A stretch of 64,000 nucleotides of DNA from Arthrobacter sp. Soc17.1.1.1 (GTDB lineage Bacteria > Actinomycetota > Actinomycetes > Actinomycetales > Micrococcaceae): contig NZ_JBAJII010000001.1 of assembly GCF_036867195.1 (NCBI RefSeq), positions 1,116,001-1,180,000 of the forward strand. Direction: 5' to 3'. Position 1 is the first letter of the stretch; every line of letters starts with the position of its first letter. A program made the position numbers and the translations under genes. Below are positions 25,622 through 34,391 of this stretch, piece by piece. A model generated the notes under the pieces. The model saw nothing but the letters and a program-made list of their open reading frames with translations. It was not told where the DNA came from and made no database searches.

Positions 25622-27456
25622 ATTGTCGCGATCACCGATCCGGCCGACACGGTGTCCCCGGGGGAGGCCTTCAGCCCGGTCAGTGTCCCGGCCTTGTGGG
25701 CGGTCAGCGGCTGCTCCATCTTCATGGCCTCGAGCACCACGATGAGGTCGCCCTCCGCGACCACCTCGCCGTCCGACGCAGCGACCTTGACGATCGTGCC
25801 CTGCATGGGGGAGGTCAGCTCGTCACCGCTGACGGTGGCCTTCCCGGCACGGGCCCGCGAGGACTTCTTGGACTTCACCGGAGCGCTGGCCTTGCCGTTG
25901 GATGACGCACCGAGTCCTGCCGGCAGCACCACCTCGAGGCGGCGACCGCCGACCTCGACGACGACGCGCTGGCGGGGATCCTCCTCGGCTGCCGCGTCCG
26001 CCGCGCCCTTCCAGGGCTCGATGGTGTTCCTGAACTCCGTCTCGATCCAGCGCGTGTGGATCGAGAACGGGCCGTCGGCGGGGGCGAAGGCGGGATCGGA
26101 GACGACGGCGGCGTGGAAGGGCAGCACCGTGGGCATGCCCTCGATCACCATCTCGTCGAGGGCGCGTCGGGCGCGCTGCAGGGCCTGCTCGCGGGTGGCG
26201 CCGGTGACGATGAGCTTGGCGAGCATGGAGTCGAAGTTGCCTCCGATGACCTCTCCCGCCTCGATGCCGGAATCGACCCGCACGCCGGGGCCGCTGGGCA
26301 GTGTGAGGGTCTGCACCGTGCCGGGCGCGGGCATGAACCCGCGGCCCGCATCCTCGCCGTTGATGCGGAACTCGAACGAGTGGCCGCGCACCTCCGGGTC
26401 GCCGTAGCCGAGCTCCTCGCCGCGGGCGATCCGGAACTGCTCGCGGACGAGGTCGAGACCGGTGACCTCCTCGGAGACGGGGTGCTCCACCTGGAGTCGG
26501 GTGTTGACTTCGAGGAAGGAGATGGTGCCGTCCTGCCCCACGAGGAACTCGCACGTGCCAGCACCCTGGTAGGAGGCTTCCCGGAGGATGGCCTTCGACG
26601 CCTCGTACAGCCGCGTGTTCTGCTCGGCGGACAGGAACGGCGCGGGCGCCTCCTCGACGAGCTTCTGGTTGCGGCGCTGCAGGGAGCAGTCGCGGGTCGA
26701 GACGACGACGACGTTGCCGTGGGCGTCCGCCAGGCACTGCGTCTCGACGTGGCGTGGGGCGTCGAGGAAGCGCTCGACGAAGCACTCGCCGCGGCCGAAG
26801 GCCGCCGTCGCCTCGCGCACCGCCGACTCGTACAGTTCGGGGATCTCCTCGTGGCTGCGGACCACCTTGATGCCGCGGCCGCCGCCGCCGAACGCCGCCT
26901 TGATCGCGATGGGCAGGCCGAACTCCGCCGCGAAGTCGATGACCTCCTGCACCGACCCGACGGGATCCTTGGTGCCGGGCACGAGCGGGGCGCCGACACG
27001 CTCGGCGATGTGGCGGGCCTGGACCTTGTCGCCCAACTGCGCGATGGAGTGCGGGGACGGGCCGATCCAGGTGAGGCCGGCATCGATGACGCGTTGGGCG
27101 AACTCGGCATTCTCGGACAGGAACCCGTAGCCCGGGTGGACGGCGTCGGCGCCGCTGCGCTCGGCCGCCTCGAGCAGGCGGTCCGCCACCAGGTACGACT
27201 CCGCGGCCGTGTCCCCGCCGAGCGCGAAGGCCTCGTCGGCCATGCGGACGTGCAGGGCGTCGCGGTCCGGATCGGCGTACACGGCGACGGAGGCGATGCC
27301 CTCGTCCCGGGCGGCGCGGATGACCCGGACGGCGATCTCCCCGCGGTTGGCCACGAGGACCTTCGTCACCGGACGACGCTGCCCGGCGGGGGTCTCGGCG
27401 TCGGGGGAGCTGCTGGCATCCGTGGAGACGGATGGTGCGAGGGGGGACTTGCTCAT
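25612..27456 (-). CDS. accA3: Acyl-CoA carboxylase alpha subunit (biotin carboxylase + BCCP)
   Basis: A 614-residue alpha subunit. The biotin carboxylase part begins [19 protein letters not shown] and contains [26 protein letters not shown] and [18 protein letters not shown]. The C-terminal biotinyl domain carries EAMKMEQPL with biotin lysine K579, 35 residues from the end. It carboxylates its own biotin with bicarbonate and ATP; the beta subunit passes CO2 to acetyl- or propionyl-CoA. Start 27456 (MSKSPLAPS) has AAGGAG ten bases upstream. An ATG at 27480 lies five bases after a TAGGCT box and could give a leaderless longer form. A TTGTAGG dyad shared with accD lies upstream. Confidence 0.93.
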   Translation of the reverse strand: MSKSPLAPSVSTDASSSPDAETPAGQRRPVTKVLVANRGEIAVRVIRAARDEGIASVAVYADPDRDALHVRMADEAFALGGDTAAESYLVADRLLEAAERSGADAVHPGYGFLSENAEFAQRVIDAGLTWIGPSPHSIAQLGDKVQARHIAERVGAPLVPGTKDPVGSVQEVIDFAAEFGLPIAIKAAFGGGGRGIKVVRSHEEIPELYESAVREATAAFGRGECFVERFLDAPRHVETQCLADAHGNVVVVSTRDCSLQRRNQKLVEEAPAPFLSAEQNTRLYEASKAILREASYQGAGTCEFLVGQDGTISFLEVNTRLQVEHPVSEEVTGLDLVREQFRIARGEELGYGDPEVRGHSFEFRINGEDAGRGFMPAPGTVQTLTLPSGPGVRVDSGIEAGEVIGGNFDSMLAKLIVTGATREQALQRARRALDEMVIEGMPTVLPFHAAVVSDPAFAPADGPFSIHTRWIETEFRNTIEPWKGAADAAAEEDPRQRVVVEVGGRRLEVVLPAGLGASSNGKASAPVKSKKSSRARAGKATVSGDELTSPMQGTIVKVAASDGEVVAEGDLIVVLEAMKMEQPLTAHKAGTLTGLKASPGDTVSAGSVIATIRD

Positions 27457-27485
27457 GGGGCGTGGACTCCTTTTTCTCATTTCGG

Positions 27486-27491
27486 AGCCTA
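27486..27491 (-). promoter_or_regulatory. -10 box of the carboxylase alpha gene
   Basis: Minus-strand TAGGCT, with the transcript start expected at or next to the ATG at 27480. The preferred ATG 27456 then has a leader of about 24 bases with AAGGAG. Confidence 0.55.
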
Positions 27492-27552
27492 GCCCGGTTT
27501 GGCGGCTTCCGCCCATGGATCGTGCCGAACGGGAGTGTTGTCCCGCCATCCT

Positions 27553-27569
27553 TTGTAGGGAACCTACAA
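27553..27569. promoter_or_regulatory. TTGTAGG palindrome, candidate operator, site 1
   Basis: TTGTAGG-GAA-CCTACAA is a perfect 17-base dyad. It covers the last codons of maf (TTG TAG) and lies about 100 bases before the carboxylase alpha start. A matching site with the same spacing is upstream of accD at 36383-36399. Confidence 0.6.
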
Positions 27570-28196
27570 CGCGTTCGTCTGCGCCCACAGATCGGTGACG
27601 GAGACGCCGGCAGCGTGCAGGAGGCCGCGCAGCGTCGAGATGCTCAGCCCGACGACGGCGTGCGGGTCGCCGTCCACGCGCTCGATGAACGCGCCGCCGA
27701 GGCCGTCGATGGTGAACGACCCGGCGCAGTGCAGGGGTTCCCCGCTCGCCACGTACGCCGCGACCTCGGCGTCGGACATCGTCCCGAAGTGCACCGTCGC
27801 GGAGGACACCGCACCGATCGTTGCGCCCGATCCGCCGTCGCGCGTGTCCACGAGCCAGTGGCCCGTGTGCAGGACGCCCGAGCGCCCGCGCATCCGGCTG
27901 ATGCGCTCGATGGCGACGGCGGGCTCGTAGGGCTTGCCGTGTGCCTCGCCGTCGAACTCGAACACCGAGTCGCAGCCGAGCACGAGTGCGTCATCGGCGT
28001 CGTCGAGCGCCGCGACGGCCTCGGCCTTGGCCCGCGCGAGCAGCAGGGAGGTGTCGTGCGGGTCGATCTGCCCGTAGGCGGCGACGACGGCCGGCTCGTC
28101 GACGTCGGAGACCAGGACGGTGTGGCCGATGCCGGCGTCGGTCAGCAGCTTGGTGCGGGCGGGGGACTTGGAGGCGAGGATCAGGCGGGCCGTCAT
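27564..28196 (-). CDS. maf: Maf-like nucleoside triphosphate pyrophosphatase
   Basis: A 210-residue Maf protein, a house-cleaning pyrophosphatase for dTTP/UTP or modified nucleotides. It starts with the family motif [14 protein letters not shown] and carries [18 protein letters not shown], with the GCDSV catalytic aspartate, then [26 protein letters not shown] and the late [13 protein letters not shown]. The ATG at 28196 is six bases after TAGGCT, so it is probably leaderless. Its stop codon lies in the dyad upstream of the carboxylase alpha gene. Confidence 0.93.
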   Translation of the reverse strand: MTARLILASKSPARTKLLTDAGIGHTVLVSDVDEPAVVAAYGQIDPHDTSLLLARAKAEAVAALDDADDALVLGCDSVFEFDGEAHGKPYEPAVAIERISRMRGRSGVLHTGHWLVDTRDGGSGATIGAVSSATVHFGTMSDAEVAAYVASGEPLHCAGSFTIDGLGGAFIERVDGDPHAVVGLSISTLRGLLHAAGVSVTDLWAQTNAL

Positions 28197-28202
28197 AGGC
28201 CA

Positions 28203-28208
28203 AGCCTA
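28203..28208 (-). promoter_or_regulatory. Leaderless promoter of maf (-10 box)
   Basis: Minus-strand TAGGCT, spacer TGGCCT (six bases), ATG. Confidence 0.6.
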
Positions 28209-28275
28209 GAGGCCCGTGGGGAGGGGGCGGCACCCGTCGGTCCCGTCCCTGCGGGGGACGGGACCGGCAGGAGTC

Positions 28276-28866
28276 TCACCAGCGGTGCGCGACGTCGACC
28301 ACCACCCTGGATCCGCCGTCGTGGCCCGGCAGGACGACGACGCGGACGGGGAGGCGTGCCCGGACCCCGAGTCCGATCGTCGTACGGCCCTCGAAGCTCC
28401 CCGCCCAGGCGACCTGGCGGAAGGTCGAGTACCCGCGGACGTCGACGACCTCGGCGCGATGGGAGGGGAGGTACGTCGCGTGGCCGTCGCGGTACGCCGG
28501 GGCGTGGACGACGACAGCGAGCCGTGCGCCGCCGCGGAGCGGGACGACGCGCCCGGACCCGTCCTGGTGGACGGTGCCGACATACCTCACGGTGTAGCCC
28601 GGCGCCCGGCCCCGGACATCGACGACGAGCCGGTCGAAGCACTCGTGCCGCCCGGAGCGCACATCGGTGACGGTGCCGGAGGAGTAGGAGCCGACGACCT
28701 TCGTCGTCGAGCCCCAGGAGATGCCGCAGTACGCGGCGGACGCCGGAGGCGCACCTGCGAGGCCGAGGCCCCCTGCGAGTGCGAGTGCGGCGAGTGTGGC
28801 GGAGAGTCTCTCCGCCATGCGCGATGTGATCATGGCGCACCACCTGGTCGAACTGGATAGGTGCAT
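28276..28866 (-). CDS. Secreted AMIN-like domain protein
   Basis: A 196-residue exported protein. The signal peptide (MAERLSATLAALALAGGLGL ending ASAA) is followed by one AMIN-like beta domain of about 140 residues: HECFDRLVVDVRGRAPGYTV, RLAVVVHAPAY, and a closing LPVRVVVLPGHDGGSRVVVD. Such domains occur alone or as lipoproteins in actinobacteria and may bind wall glycans. Start 28866 (MHLSSSTRW) has GGAGG seven bases upstream; later ATGs at 28833 and 28818 would shorten the n-region. Confidence 0.8.
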   Translation of the reverse strand: MHLSSSTRWCAMITSRMAERLSATLAALALAGGLGLAGAPPASAAYCGISWGSTTKVVGSYSSGTVTDVRSGRHECFDRLVVDVRGRAPGYTVRYVGTVHQDGSGRVVPLRGGARLAVVVHAPAYRDGHATYLPSHRAEVVDVRGYSTFRQVAWAGSFEGRTTIGLGVRARLPVRVVVLPGHDGGSRVVVDVAHRW

Positions 28867-28941
28867 CCATGGTCCTCCCGGAGGGGAGGGAAAGCGCCGC
28901 CGTCCACCGGAACGGCGCCGAATCGTTAGCAGGGGATGCGG

Positions 28942-28976
28942 CTGCGGCCCGCCCCGGGTACCGGGACGGGCCGCAG
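28942..28976 (-). terminator. Terminator of the symporter gene
   Basis: CTGCGGCCCGCCCCGG, loop GTA, CCGGGACGGGCCGCAG: a 16-bp stem with one mismatch, 18 bases beyond the symporter stop codon. Confidence 0.75.
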
Positions 28977-28994
28977 GACGCGGCCGGCGGGCGG

Positions 28995-30407
28995 CTAGCG
29001 CGTGACGGACGCCGAGATGCCGTCGTTCGGCGCGGCCTCGTCCACCCCGTCGATGGCGCTGTCGTCCGCGAACGGGTCGCCGGTACGCCGCGCGTTGTAG
29101 AGGTCGAGGTCCAGGAGCTGCTCGCGCCGCGCCACGATGGTGGGCACGAGCGCCTGGCCCGCCACGTTCACGGCGGTGCGGCCCATGTCGAGGATGGGGT
29201 CCACGGCCAGGAGCAGCCCGACGCCGGCGAGGGGGAGTCCCAGCGTGGAGAGCGTGAGCGTCAGCATCACGACGGCGCCGGTGGTGCCGGCGGTCGCCGC
29301 GGAGCCGAGCACCGAGACCAGGGCGATGAGGAAGTACTGGGCCAGGGTCAGGTCGATCCCGAAGAACTGGGCCACGAAGATCGCCGCGATGGCCGGGTAG
29401 ATGGCGGCGCAGCCGTCCATCTTCGTCGTCGCGCCCAGCGGCACGGCGAAGGAGGCGTAGCCGCGCGGCACACCGAGGTTGCGCTCGGTGACGCGCTGGG
29501 TGAGGGGGAGCGTGCCGACCGACGAGCGGGAGACGAAGGCCAGCTGGATGGCGGGCCAGGCCCCCGAGAAGTACTGGCGGACCGACAGGCCGTGCGCCTT
29601 GATGAGCACGGGATACACGGCGAACAGCACGAGCGCGAGGCCCACGTAGATGGCGAGCGTGAACTTGCCGAGCGAGCCGATGGTGTCCCAGCCGTAGACG
29701 GCCACGGCGTTGCCGATCAGGCCCACGGTGCCGAGCGGGGCGATCCGGATGATCCACCAGAGGACCTTCTGGATGACGGCCAGTGCCGAGGCGTTGAAGG
29801 TGAGGAAGGGCTCGGCCTGCCTGCCGACCTTCAGGGCCGCGATGCCGACGGCGACCGCGACGACGAGCACCTGCAGCACGTTGAAGTTCAGTGCCGTGGT
29901 GACCGCACCGGACTCGGCGACGGTCGACGACGCCTGGAGGCCGAGGAAGTTCGCGGGGACGAGTCCTGTCAGGAACGCCCACCAGCTGCCCGTGCTCCCG
30001 GTGTACTCGGCGGGCTGGGTGGCGTCGGTGCCCGCACCGGGCTGGAAGAGGACGCCGAGGCCGATGCCGATGACCACGGAGATCAGCGCGGTGATGGCGA
30101 ACCAGAGCAGCGTCTGCCCCGCGAGGCGTGCCGCGTTGTTGACCGCGCGGAGGTTGGCGATGGAGCTGACGACCGCGGTGAAGATCAGGGGGACGACGGC
30201 GGCACGCAGCAGGGCCACGTAGCTCGAGCCGAGCGTCGCGAGCGTGGTGCCCAGGCCGTTGGGGGTCTCCTTGGTGTGGCCCGTGTACTTGGCGAGGAGG
30301 CCGAGTGCGAGTCCGACGAGGAGGGCCGCGATGATCTGCGGGCCGAAGGAGGTCACCCAGCGGGGCAACCGGCGCCGCGAGGGCGGGGAGCTGGTTTCAG
30401 TAGACAC
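28995..30407 (-). CDS. Dicarboxylate/amino acid:cation symporter (DAACS family)
   Basis: A 470-residue GltP/DctA-type secondary transporter of C4-dicarboxylates or glutamate/aspartate with Na+ or H+. Typical motifs are FVSRSSVGTLPLT (hairpin 1), GATTKMDGCA (helix 7), and MGRTAVNVAGQ (helix 8). Eight hydrophobic helices and two re-entrant loops are evident. The start is GTG 30407, preceded on the minus strand by TAGTGT and seven bases, so it is probably leaderless. The last 40 residues form an acidic cytoplasmic tail. Confidence 0.92.
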   Translation of the reverse strand: MSTETSSPPSRRRLPRWVTSFGPQIIAALLVGLALGLLAKYTGHTKETPNGLGTTLATLGSSYVALLRAAVVPLIFTAVVSSIANLRAVNNAARLAGQTLLWFAITALISVVIGIGLGVLFQPGAGTDATQPAEYTGSTGSWWAFLTGLVPANFLGLQASSTVAESGAVTTALNFNVLQVLVVAVAVGIAALKVGRQAEPFLTFNASALAVIQKVLWWIIRIAPLGTVGLIGNAVAVYGWDTIGSLGKFTLAIYVGLALVLFAVYPVLIKAHGLSVRQYFSGAWPAIQLAFVSRSSVGTLPLTQRVTERNLGVPRGYASFAVPLGATTKMDGCAAIYPAIAAIFVAQFFGIDLTLAQYFLIALVSVLGSAATAGTTGAVVMLTLTLSTLGLPLAGVGLLLAVDPILDMGRTAVNVAGQALVPTIVARREQLLDLDLYNARRTGDPFADDSAIDGVDEAAPNDGISASVTR

Positions 30408-30414
30408 GCCCGAA

Positions 30415-30420
30415 ACACTA
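30415..30420 (-). promoter_or_regulatory. Leaderless promoter of the symporter gene (-10 box)
   Basis: Minus-strand TAGTGT, seven bases, GTG start codon at 30407. Confidence 0.58.
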
Positions 30421-30480
30421 GGGGGCGCCTTATATCGAAGCGAAGCGGGAGTTGCGAAATGTTACGGCCCGGACGGGCGG

Positions 30481-30578
30481 TCGCCGTCGTTCCTGGTTCC
30501 TGCCCACCGGGTGCGTGTCGCGGCAGGACGCGCCGGGCGCCGCGGGTGGGTGGCCGGGAAAGGCGGGAACGACGGCGG
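30481..30578. repeat. 98-nt intergenic element, copy 2 (REP/MITE-like)
   Basis: Same length and same ends (TCGCCGTCGTTCC, GGGAACGACGGCGG) as the element at 13599-13696. The middle has diverged but GCGTGTC and CGCCGGGC remain in register. It lies in the 180-base gap between the divergent symporter promoter and the 3' end of the DUF885 gene. Confidence 0.65.
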
Positions 30579-30587
30579 CCGGACGGG

Positions 30588-32318
30588 TCAGGACACCAGG
30601 GCGCGACGCAGGGTGTCGAGTCCCACGGAGCCGAGGTTGAGCGCGCGCGTGTGGAAGGCGCGGAGATCGAAGGCATCACCCTCGCGGGCGCGCACCTCGT
30701 CGCGGACCTGCTCCCACAGGCGCTGGCCGATCTTGTACGACGGCGCCTGCCCCGGCCAGCCGAGATAGCGCGTGTACTCGAAATCGAGCTGGCCCTCGCT
30801 GATGGCGATGTTCTTCTTCAGGAAGTCGTAGCCCTTCTCCGGGGTCCAGGTGCCCTCGCCCCAGCGCTCGGGCACGTCGAGTTCGAGATGCACGCCGATG
30901 TCGAAGACCACGCGGGCCGCGCGCATGCGCTGGGCGTCGAGCATGCCGAGGCGGTCGCCGGGATCGGACAGGAACCCGAGTTCCTGCATGAGGCGCTCGG
31001 CGTACAGCGCCCAGCCCTCGCCCTGGCCCGAGACCCAGATGGCGTTGCGGCGCCAGGGGTTCAGCAGGGCCCGCTGGTAGGTGGCGGTGGCGACCTGGAG
31101 GTGGTGGCCGGGCACGCCCTCGTGGTAGACGGTGGTGGTCTCCTTCCAGGTGGTGAAGGAGTCCTCGCCCTCGGGCACGGACCACCACATGCGGCCCGGG
31201 CGGGAGAAGTCGTCGCTCGGCCCGGTGTAGTAGATGCCGCCCTCGTTGGTCGGGGCGATCCTGCACTCGAGGCGGCGCATGATGTCCGGGATGTCGAAGT
31301 GCACCCCGGCCATGGCGTCGACGGCCCTGTCCGAGAGTTCCTGCATCCATGCCTGCAGGGCGTCGGTGCCCTGGAGCTGGCGGGCGGGATCCTCGTCGAG
31401 GAGGCGCATGGCCTCCTCGATGCTCGCGCCCTCACGGATCTCGTCCGCCACGGCCTCCTGCTCCGCGATCACGCGGTCGAGTTCCTCGACGCCCCACTGG
31501 TAGGTCTCCTCGAGGTCGACGGCGGAACCGAGGAACACGCGGGACATCAGGGCGTAGCGCTCGCGGCCGACGGCGTCCTTCTCGGGCGCGGTGGGCAGCA
31601 GGTCGTCCTGCAGGAAGGCGGCGAGGGCGCGGTAGGCGGCACGGGCTGCGTCGGCACCGGCGCGGAGCTGCTCGCGCACGGGCTCGGGAAGCTCGGCGTC
31701 GCCCCCGCGCGCGGTGGTACCGAGCGCGTCGAAGAAGCCGCCGTCCTCCGCGTACTTCGTGGACTGCTCGACGACGATGGAGACCTGCCGGCGGGCGGCG
31801 ACGAGGCCGCGCTCGCGGCCGGCACGGAGTGACGAGATGTACCCGTCGATCGCGGCGGGCACGTTCGCCATGCGACCGGCGATGTGGCTCCACTGCTCTA
31901 CTGTGTCGGTGGGCATGAGGTCGAAGATCGCGCGGATGTTCTGCGCCGGGCATGCAATGTTGTTCAGTTCGGCGTAGGTGAGGCCCGTCCCGTGGATCTC
32001 GAGGTCGAGCCCGAGGCGCTCCCGCATGGCGTCGAGCGTCACGGCGTCGACGTCGTCGGTGGGCTGCAGGTCGTCGAGGCGGAGCAGGGTCTCCCGGGTG
32101 GCCTCGGCCAGGGCCTCGATGCCCGCGGGCGAGTAGTCCTGGTACTCGGTCTCGTGGCCGGGGATGCCCAGTTCGGTGGCGAAGTTCGGCATCAGTTCGA
32201 GCAGGGTCTCGTAGTAGGACGTGGCGACGGCGTCGATCGCGGTCGCCGGGCGTGCCGGGGGAGCGCCGGGCGAGGTGGATGCGTCGGGAGCGTCGGAGGA
32301 CGAAGTGTTGTGGGTCAC
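30588..32318 (-). CDS. DUF885-family metallopeptidase-like protein
   Basis: A 576-residue DUF885 protein. The zinc-site motif VYHEGVPGHHLQ (an HExxxH variant) is followed by GWALYAERLMQELG, which supplies a further glutamate. The fold is all-helical, like other gluzincin peptidases; there is no signal peptide, so it is cytoplasmic. Its substrate is unknown. The start is GTG 32318, overlapping the VOC stop codon (GTGA). A TAGGCT box six bases before that GTG also allows a leaderless transcript of its own. Confidence 0.9.
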   Translation of the reverse strand: MTHNTSSSDAPDASTSPGAPPARPATAIDAVATSYYETLLELMPNFATELGIPGHETEYQDYSPAGIEALAEATRETLLRLDDLQPTDDVDAVTLDAMRERLGLDLEIHGTGLTYAELNNIACPAQNIRAIFDLMPTDTVEQWSHIAGRMANVPAAIDGYISSLRAGRERGLVAARRQVSIVVEQSTKYAEDGGFFDALGTTARGGDAELPEPVREQLRAGADAARAAYRALAAFLQDDLLPTAPEKDAVGRERYALMSRVFLGSAVDLEETYQWGVEELDRVIAEQEAVADEIREGASIEEAMRLLDEDPARQLQGTDALQAWMQELSDRAVDAMAGVHFDIPDIMRRLECRIAPTNEGGIYYTGPSDDFSRPGRMWWSVPEGEDSFTTWKETTTVYHEGVPGHHLQVATATYQRALLNPWRRNAIWVSGQGEGWALYAERLMQELGFLSDPGDRLGMLDAQRMRAARVVFDIGVHLELDVPERWGEGTWTPEKGYDFLKKNIAISEGQLDFEYTRYLGWPGQAPSYKIGQRLWEQVRDEVRAREGDAFDLRAFHTRALNLGSVGLDTLRRALVS

Positions 32319-32746
32319 GTGTCGAGCCTAGCGTCAGACGGTTGCTCGAGGCCACAGCCACCCCGTCCTGCCGGGAGGTAGGGGCGCGTGATGAGCTCCA
32401 GGTAGTGGCCGGACGGGTCGAGGAGGTAGACGCCGCGGCCGCCGTGCTCGGTGTTCGTCTCCCCGGGGCGGGTGCGCTGCGGATCGGCCCAGTGCTCGGT
32501 CCCTGCAGCGACGATCCTGGCGTACGCACGATCGAAGTGGTCGTCGTCGAGCAGGTAGGCGTAGTGCTGGGGAGGGAACTCCAGGGGCGGGCTCGCGAAC
32601 TGCAGCAGCACCCCGTCCGGGAGCTGGATGTTGGTGAACGGCCCCCAGGCGGGGGCGTCCGCTGCCTCGAGCAGGTCACGGTAGTAGGCGCCCATGGCGG
32701 CGCTGTCGAGCGAGGCGATGATGGTGTGGTTGAAATGCGCTGTCAT
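32315..32746 (-). CDS. VOC-family protein (glyoxalase/dioxygenase fold)
   Basis: A 143-residue vicinal-oxygen-chelate protein. The two beta-alpha-beta-beta-beta units are visible: HFNHTIIASLDSAAMGAYYR in the first and HFDRAYARIVAAG with GRGVYLLDPSGHYLELI in the second. Candidate metal ligands are the early His and the final HYLELI glutamate. The ATG has AAGGAG five bases upstream. Reaction unknown. It is coupled to DUF885 by a four-base overlap. Confidence 0.87.
   Translation of the reverse strand: MTAHFNHTIIASLDSAAMGAYYRDLLEAADAPAWGPFTNIQLPDGVLLQFASPPLEFPPQHYAYLLDDDHFDRAYARIVAAGTEHWADPQRTRPGETNTEHGGRGVYLLDPSGHYLELITRPYLPAGRGGCGLEQPSDARLDT
32325..32330 (-). promoter_or_regulatory. Internal leaderless promoter of DUF885 (-10 box)
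   Basis: Minus-strand TAGGCT, spacer CGACAC, GTG 32318; it lies inside the last codons of the VOC gene. Confidence 0.5.
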
Positions 32747-32809
32747 TGGATCTCCTTGTGTGCGTGGGCTGTCGGGCTTGCTGTACAGCGACGCAGGGAG
32801 GAGCGCGGA

Positions 32810-32869
32810 TCAGGTGCCGACCAGGTCGCCTCTCCGGGAGCGGCCCGATCGGGCCTGACTGGTCATCAT
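32810..32869 (-). CDS. Possible 19-residue leader peptide upstream of VOC
   Basis: A small frame MMTSQARSGRSRRGDLVGT starts seven bases after a TAGGCT -10 box, the same layout as the leaderless genes here, and stops 63 bases before the VOC ATG. It is Arg/Ser/Gly-rich and has no homology I know. It may be a translated uORF, or the ATG may simply mark the mRNA start. Confidence 0.35.
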   Translation of the reverse strand: MMTSQARSGRSRRGDLVGT

Positions 32870-32876
32870 GGCGAGG

Positions 32877-32882
32877 AGCCTA
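32877..32882 (-). promoter_or_regulatory. -10 box of the VOC/DUF885 transcript
   Basis: Minus-strand TAGGCT, seven bases before ATG 32869. The VOC leader would be about 120 bases. A perfect dyad GCTGTACAGC lies in the leader at 32780-32789. Confidence 0.5.
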
Positions 32883-33012
32883 GCCGTCACATCCGCGGCG
32901 GTCCAGACCCACGACCTCGTCCGACCGGGGGCACCGCGGCTGATGGGTCGGGAGCGGTGGTGCCGGTGCGGCCGGTGGGGGATGTCCCATGGCCCCCCGA
33001 CGTCGACGGGTC

Positions 33013-33018
33013 TACCGT
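33013..33018 (+). promoter_or_regulatory. -10 box of the serpin gene
   Basis: TACCGT (TANNNT) about 55 bases before the serpin ATG. The divergent VOC promoter is 130 bases away. Confidence 0.4.
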
Positions 33019-33073
33019 GGGGCGCAGCGAACAGCCGGGCCGGCACCGGACCCGTCCGAGCCCAGGGGGAACC

Positions 33074-34309
33074 ATGCAGCAGCCACGCACGCCGAGGACA
33101 CGACGAACCGGGACGACGGCCACCGCGCCGGACCAGCGGAGGTCCCCCGTGGAGCGCGTGGCCGTGCAGCAGGATCAGCATGCCGACGCGCAGGCGGCCC
33201 TGCTGCGGACCTCCTTCCGGCTCGGGGCGGCCCTCACCGCGACACCGTCCATCAACCAGGTCACCAGCCCCCTCGGCGCGCTCCACGCCCTCTCGATGCT
33301 GCGCGCCGGCGCCGGCACCACGACGGCCGACGAGATGGACACCGTGCTGGGACTCACCGATCACCACCACGAAGCCATGAACGCGCTGCTCGCGAGCGTG
33401 CAGCAGTTCGACGGCGATCCCGGGGGCGTCGACGAGGAGAACCCGCCCGCGAGGCCGCTGCTGCACCTGGCCGACGCCGTCTTCGTCCCGGAGGACGGCC
33501 AGACCGGCGAGGCCTTCCTCGACGTCCTCGCACGGCAGTACGGTGCGGGCGTCTTCCCGGTGGACTTCGCCGACCCCTCGACGGCGGCCCGCATCGACGC
33601 CTGGATCTCCCGGGAGACCGGCGGCCGCATCGCGAAGGCCCCGCTGGAGCCCGACCCGGACGCCACACTGTCGCTGCTCACCACGGTCTACTTCGCCGCA
33701 GCCTGGAGGAGACCCTTCGACGCCACGTCCACGAGCGACGCCCCCTTCACCCTGGCGAGCGGGGACACGGTCGACGTCCCGACCATGCACGCCTCGCCCA
33801 CGGCGCGGTACGCCGGCGGCGCGGGGTGGAGCGGCATCGACCTGCCGTACGGGGACGGCTTCTGCCTGCGGCTCGTCCTCCCCGACGAAGGCTCCGCACC
33901 CGTCTGGGACGACCAGGGACTCGCCGCCATCGCGGACGCCCTCGGTACCGCCGAGCCCGTTCCCGTGATGGTGGCCCTACCCACCTGGGACCACGAGTAC
34001 ACCCAGGACCTGATCGGCCTGCTGCGGGCCCTGGGGCTCGAGGAGACCTTCGGCTCCACCCCCGACTTCGATGCCATCCGGCCCGGGACGGAGGTCTCGG
34101 GCGGTGCTCAGACCGCCACCATCACGGTGGCGGAGAAGGGGACCATCGCCGCAGCGGTCACGCAGTTCGCGATGCGGATGACCAGCATGCCGATGCTGCC
34201 GGATCTCAGCATCTCGCTGGACCGGCCCTTCGGCTACCAGGTTGTCCACGAGGCCACAGGGCTGCCGTTCGTCCTGGGGACCGTGGCGGATCCCCGCGGC
34301 GATCGGTAG
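33074..34309 (+). CDS. Serpin-family protease inhibitor
   Basis: A 411-residue serpin. It has SPLGALHALSMLRAGAGTTTADEM near the N-terminus, TTVYFAAAWRRPFD, the gate and sheet B strands, a hinge VAEKGTIAAAVT at about 352-363, and the closing DRPFGYQVVHEATGLPFVLG. The hinge keeps small residues, so an inhibitory, loop-inserting serpin is likely. The reactive loop is Met-rich (MRMTSMPM). There is no signal peptide. ATG 33074 has AGGGGGA just upstream; the open frame goes back to 32252 but is non-coding in style. The target protease is unknown. Confidence 0.9.
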   Translation: MQQPRTPRTRRTGTTATAPDQRRSPVERVAVQQDQHADAQAALLRTSFRLGAALTATPSINQVTSPLGALHALSMLRAGAGTTTADEMDTVLGLTDHHHEAMNALLASVQQFDGDPGGVDEENPPARPLLHLADAVFVPEDGQTGEAFLDVLARQYGAGVFPVDFADPSTAARIDAWISRETGGRIAKAPLEPDPDATLSLLTTVYFAAAWRRPFDATSTSDAPFTLASGDTVDVPTMHASPTARYAGGAGWSGIDLPYGDGFCLRLVLPDEGSAPVWDDQGLAAIADALGTAEPVPVMVALPTWDHEYTQDLIGLLRALGLEETFGSTPDFDAIRPGTEVSGGAQTATITVAEKGTIAAAVTQFAMRMTSMPMLPDLSISLDRPFGYQVVHEATGLPFVLGTVADPRGDR

Positions 34310-34377
34310 CAACGGCGATCCTCAGCAGTGGTTATCGGTCAGCAGTGGCGATCGGTAGCAGCGGCGATCCGCAGCAG
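34298..34377 (+). repeat. 31-nt direct repeat after the serpin gene
   Basis: GGCGATCGGTAGCAACGGCG (plus 11 bases) at 34298-34328 recurs at 34347-34377 with two changes. The serpin stop codon lies in the first copy. Confidence 0.8.
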
Positions 34378-34391
34378 CAGGGCGGACCGGC

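Noticed and set aside
28869..31832. A 987-codon plus-strand frame over the symporter and DUF885 genes
   Set aside because: It crosses two well-supported minus-strand genes, a terminator and the 98-nt element, so it cannot be a gene.
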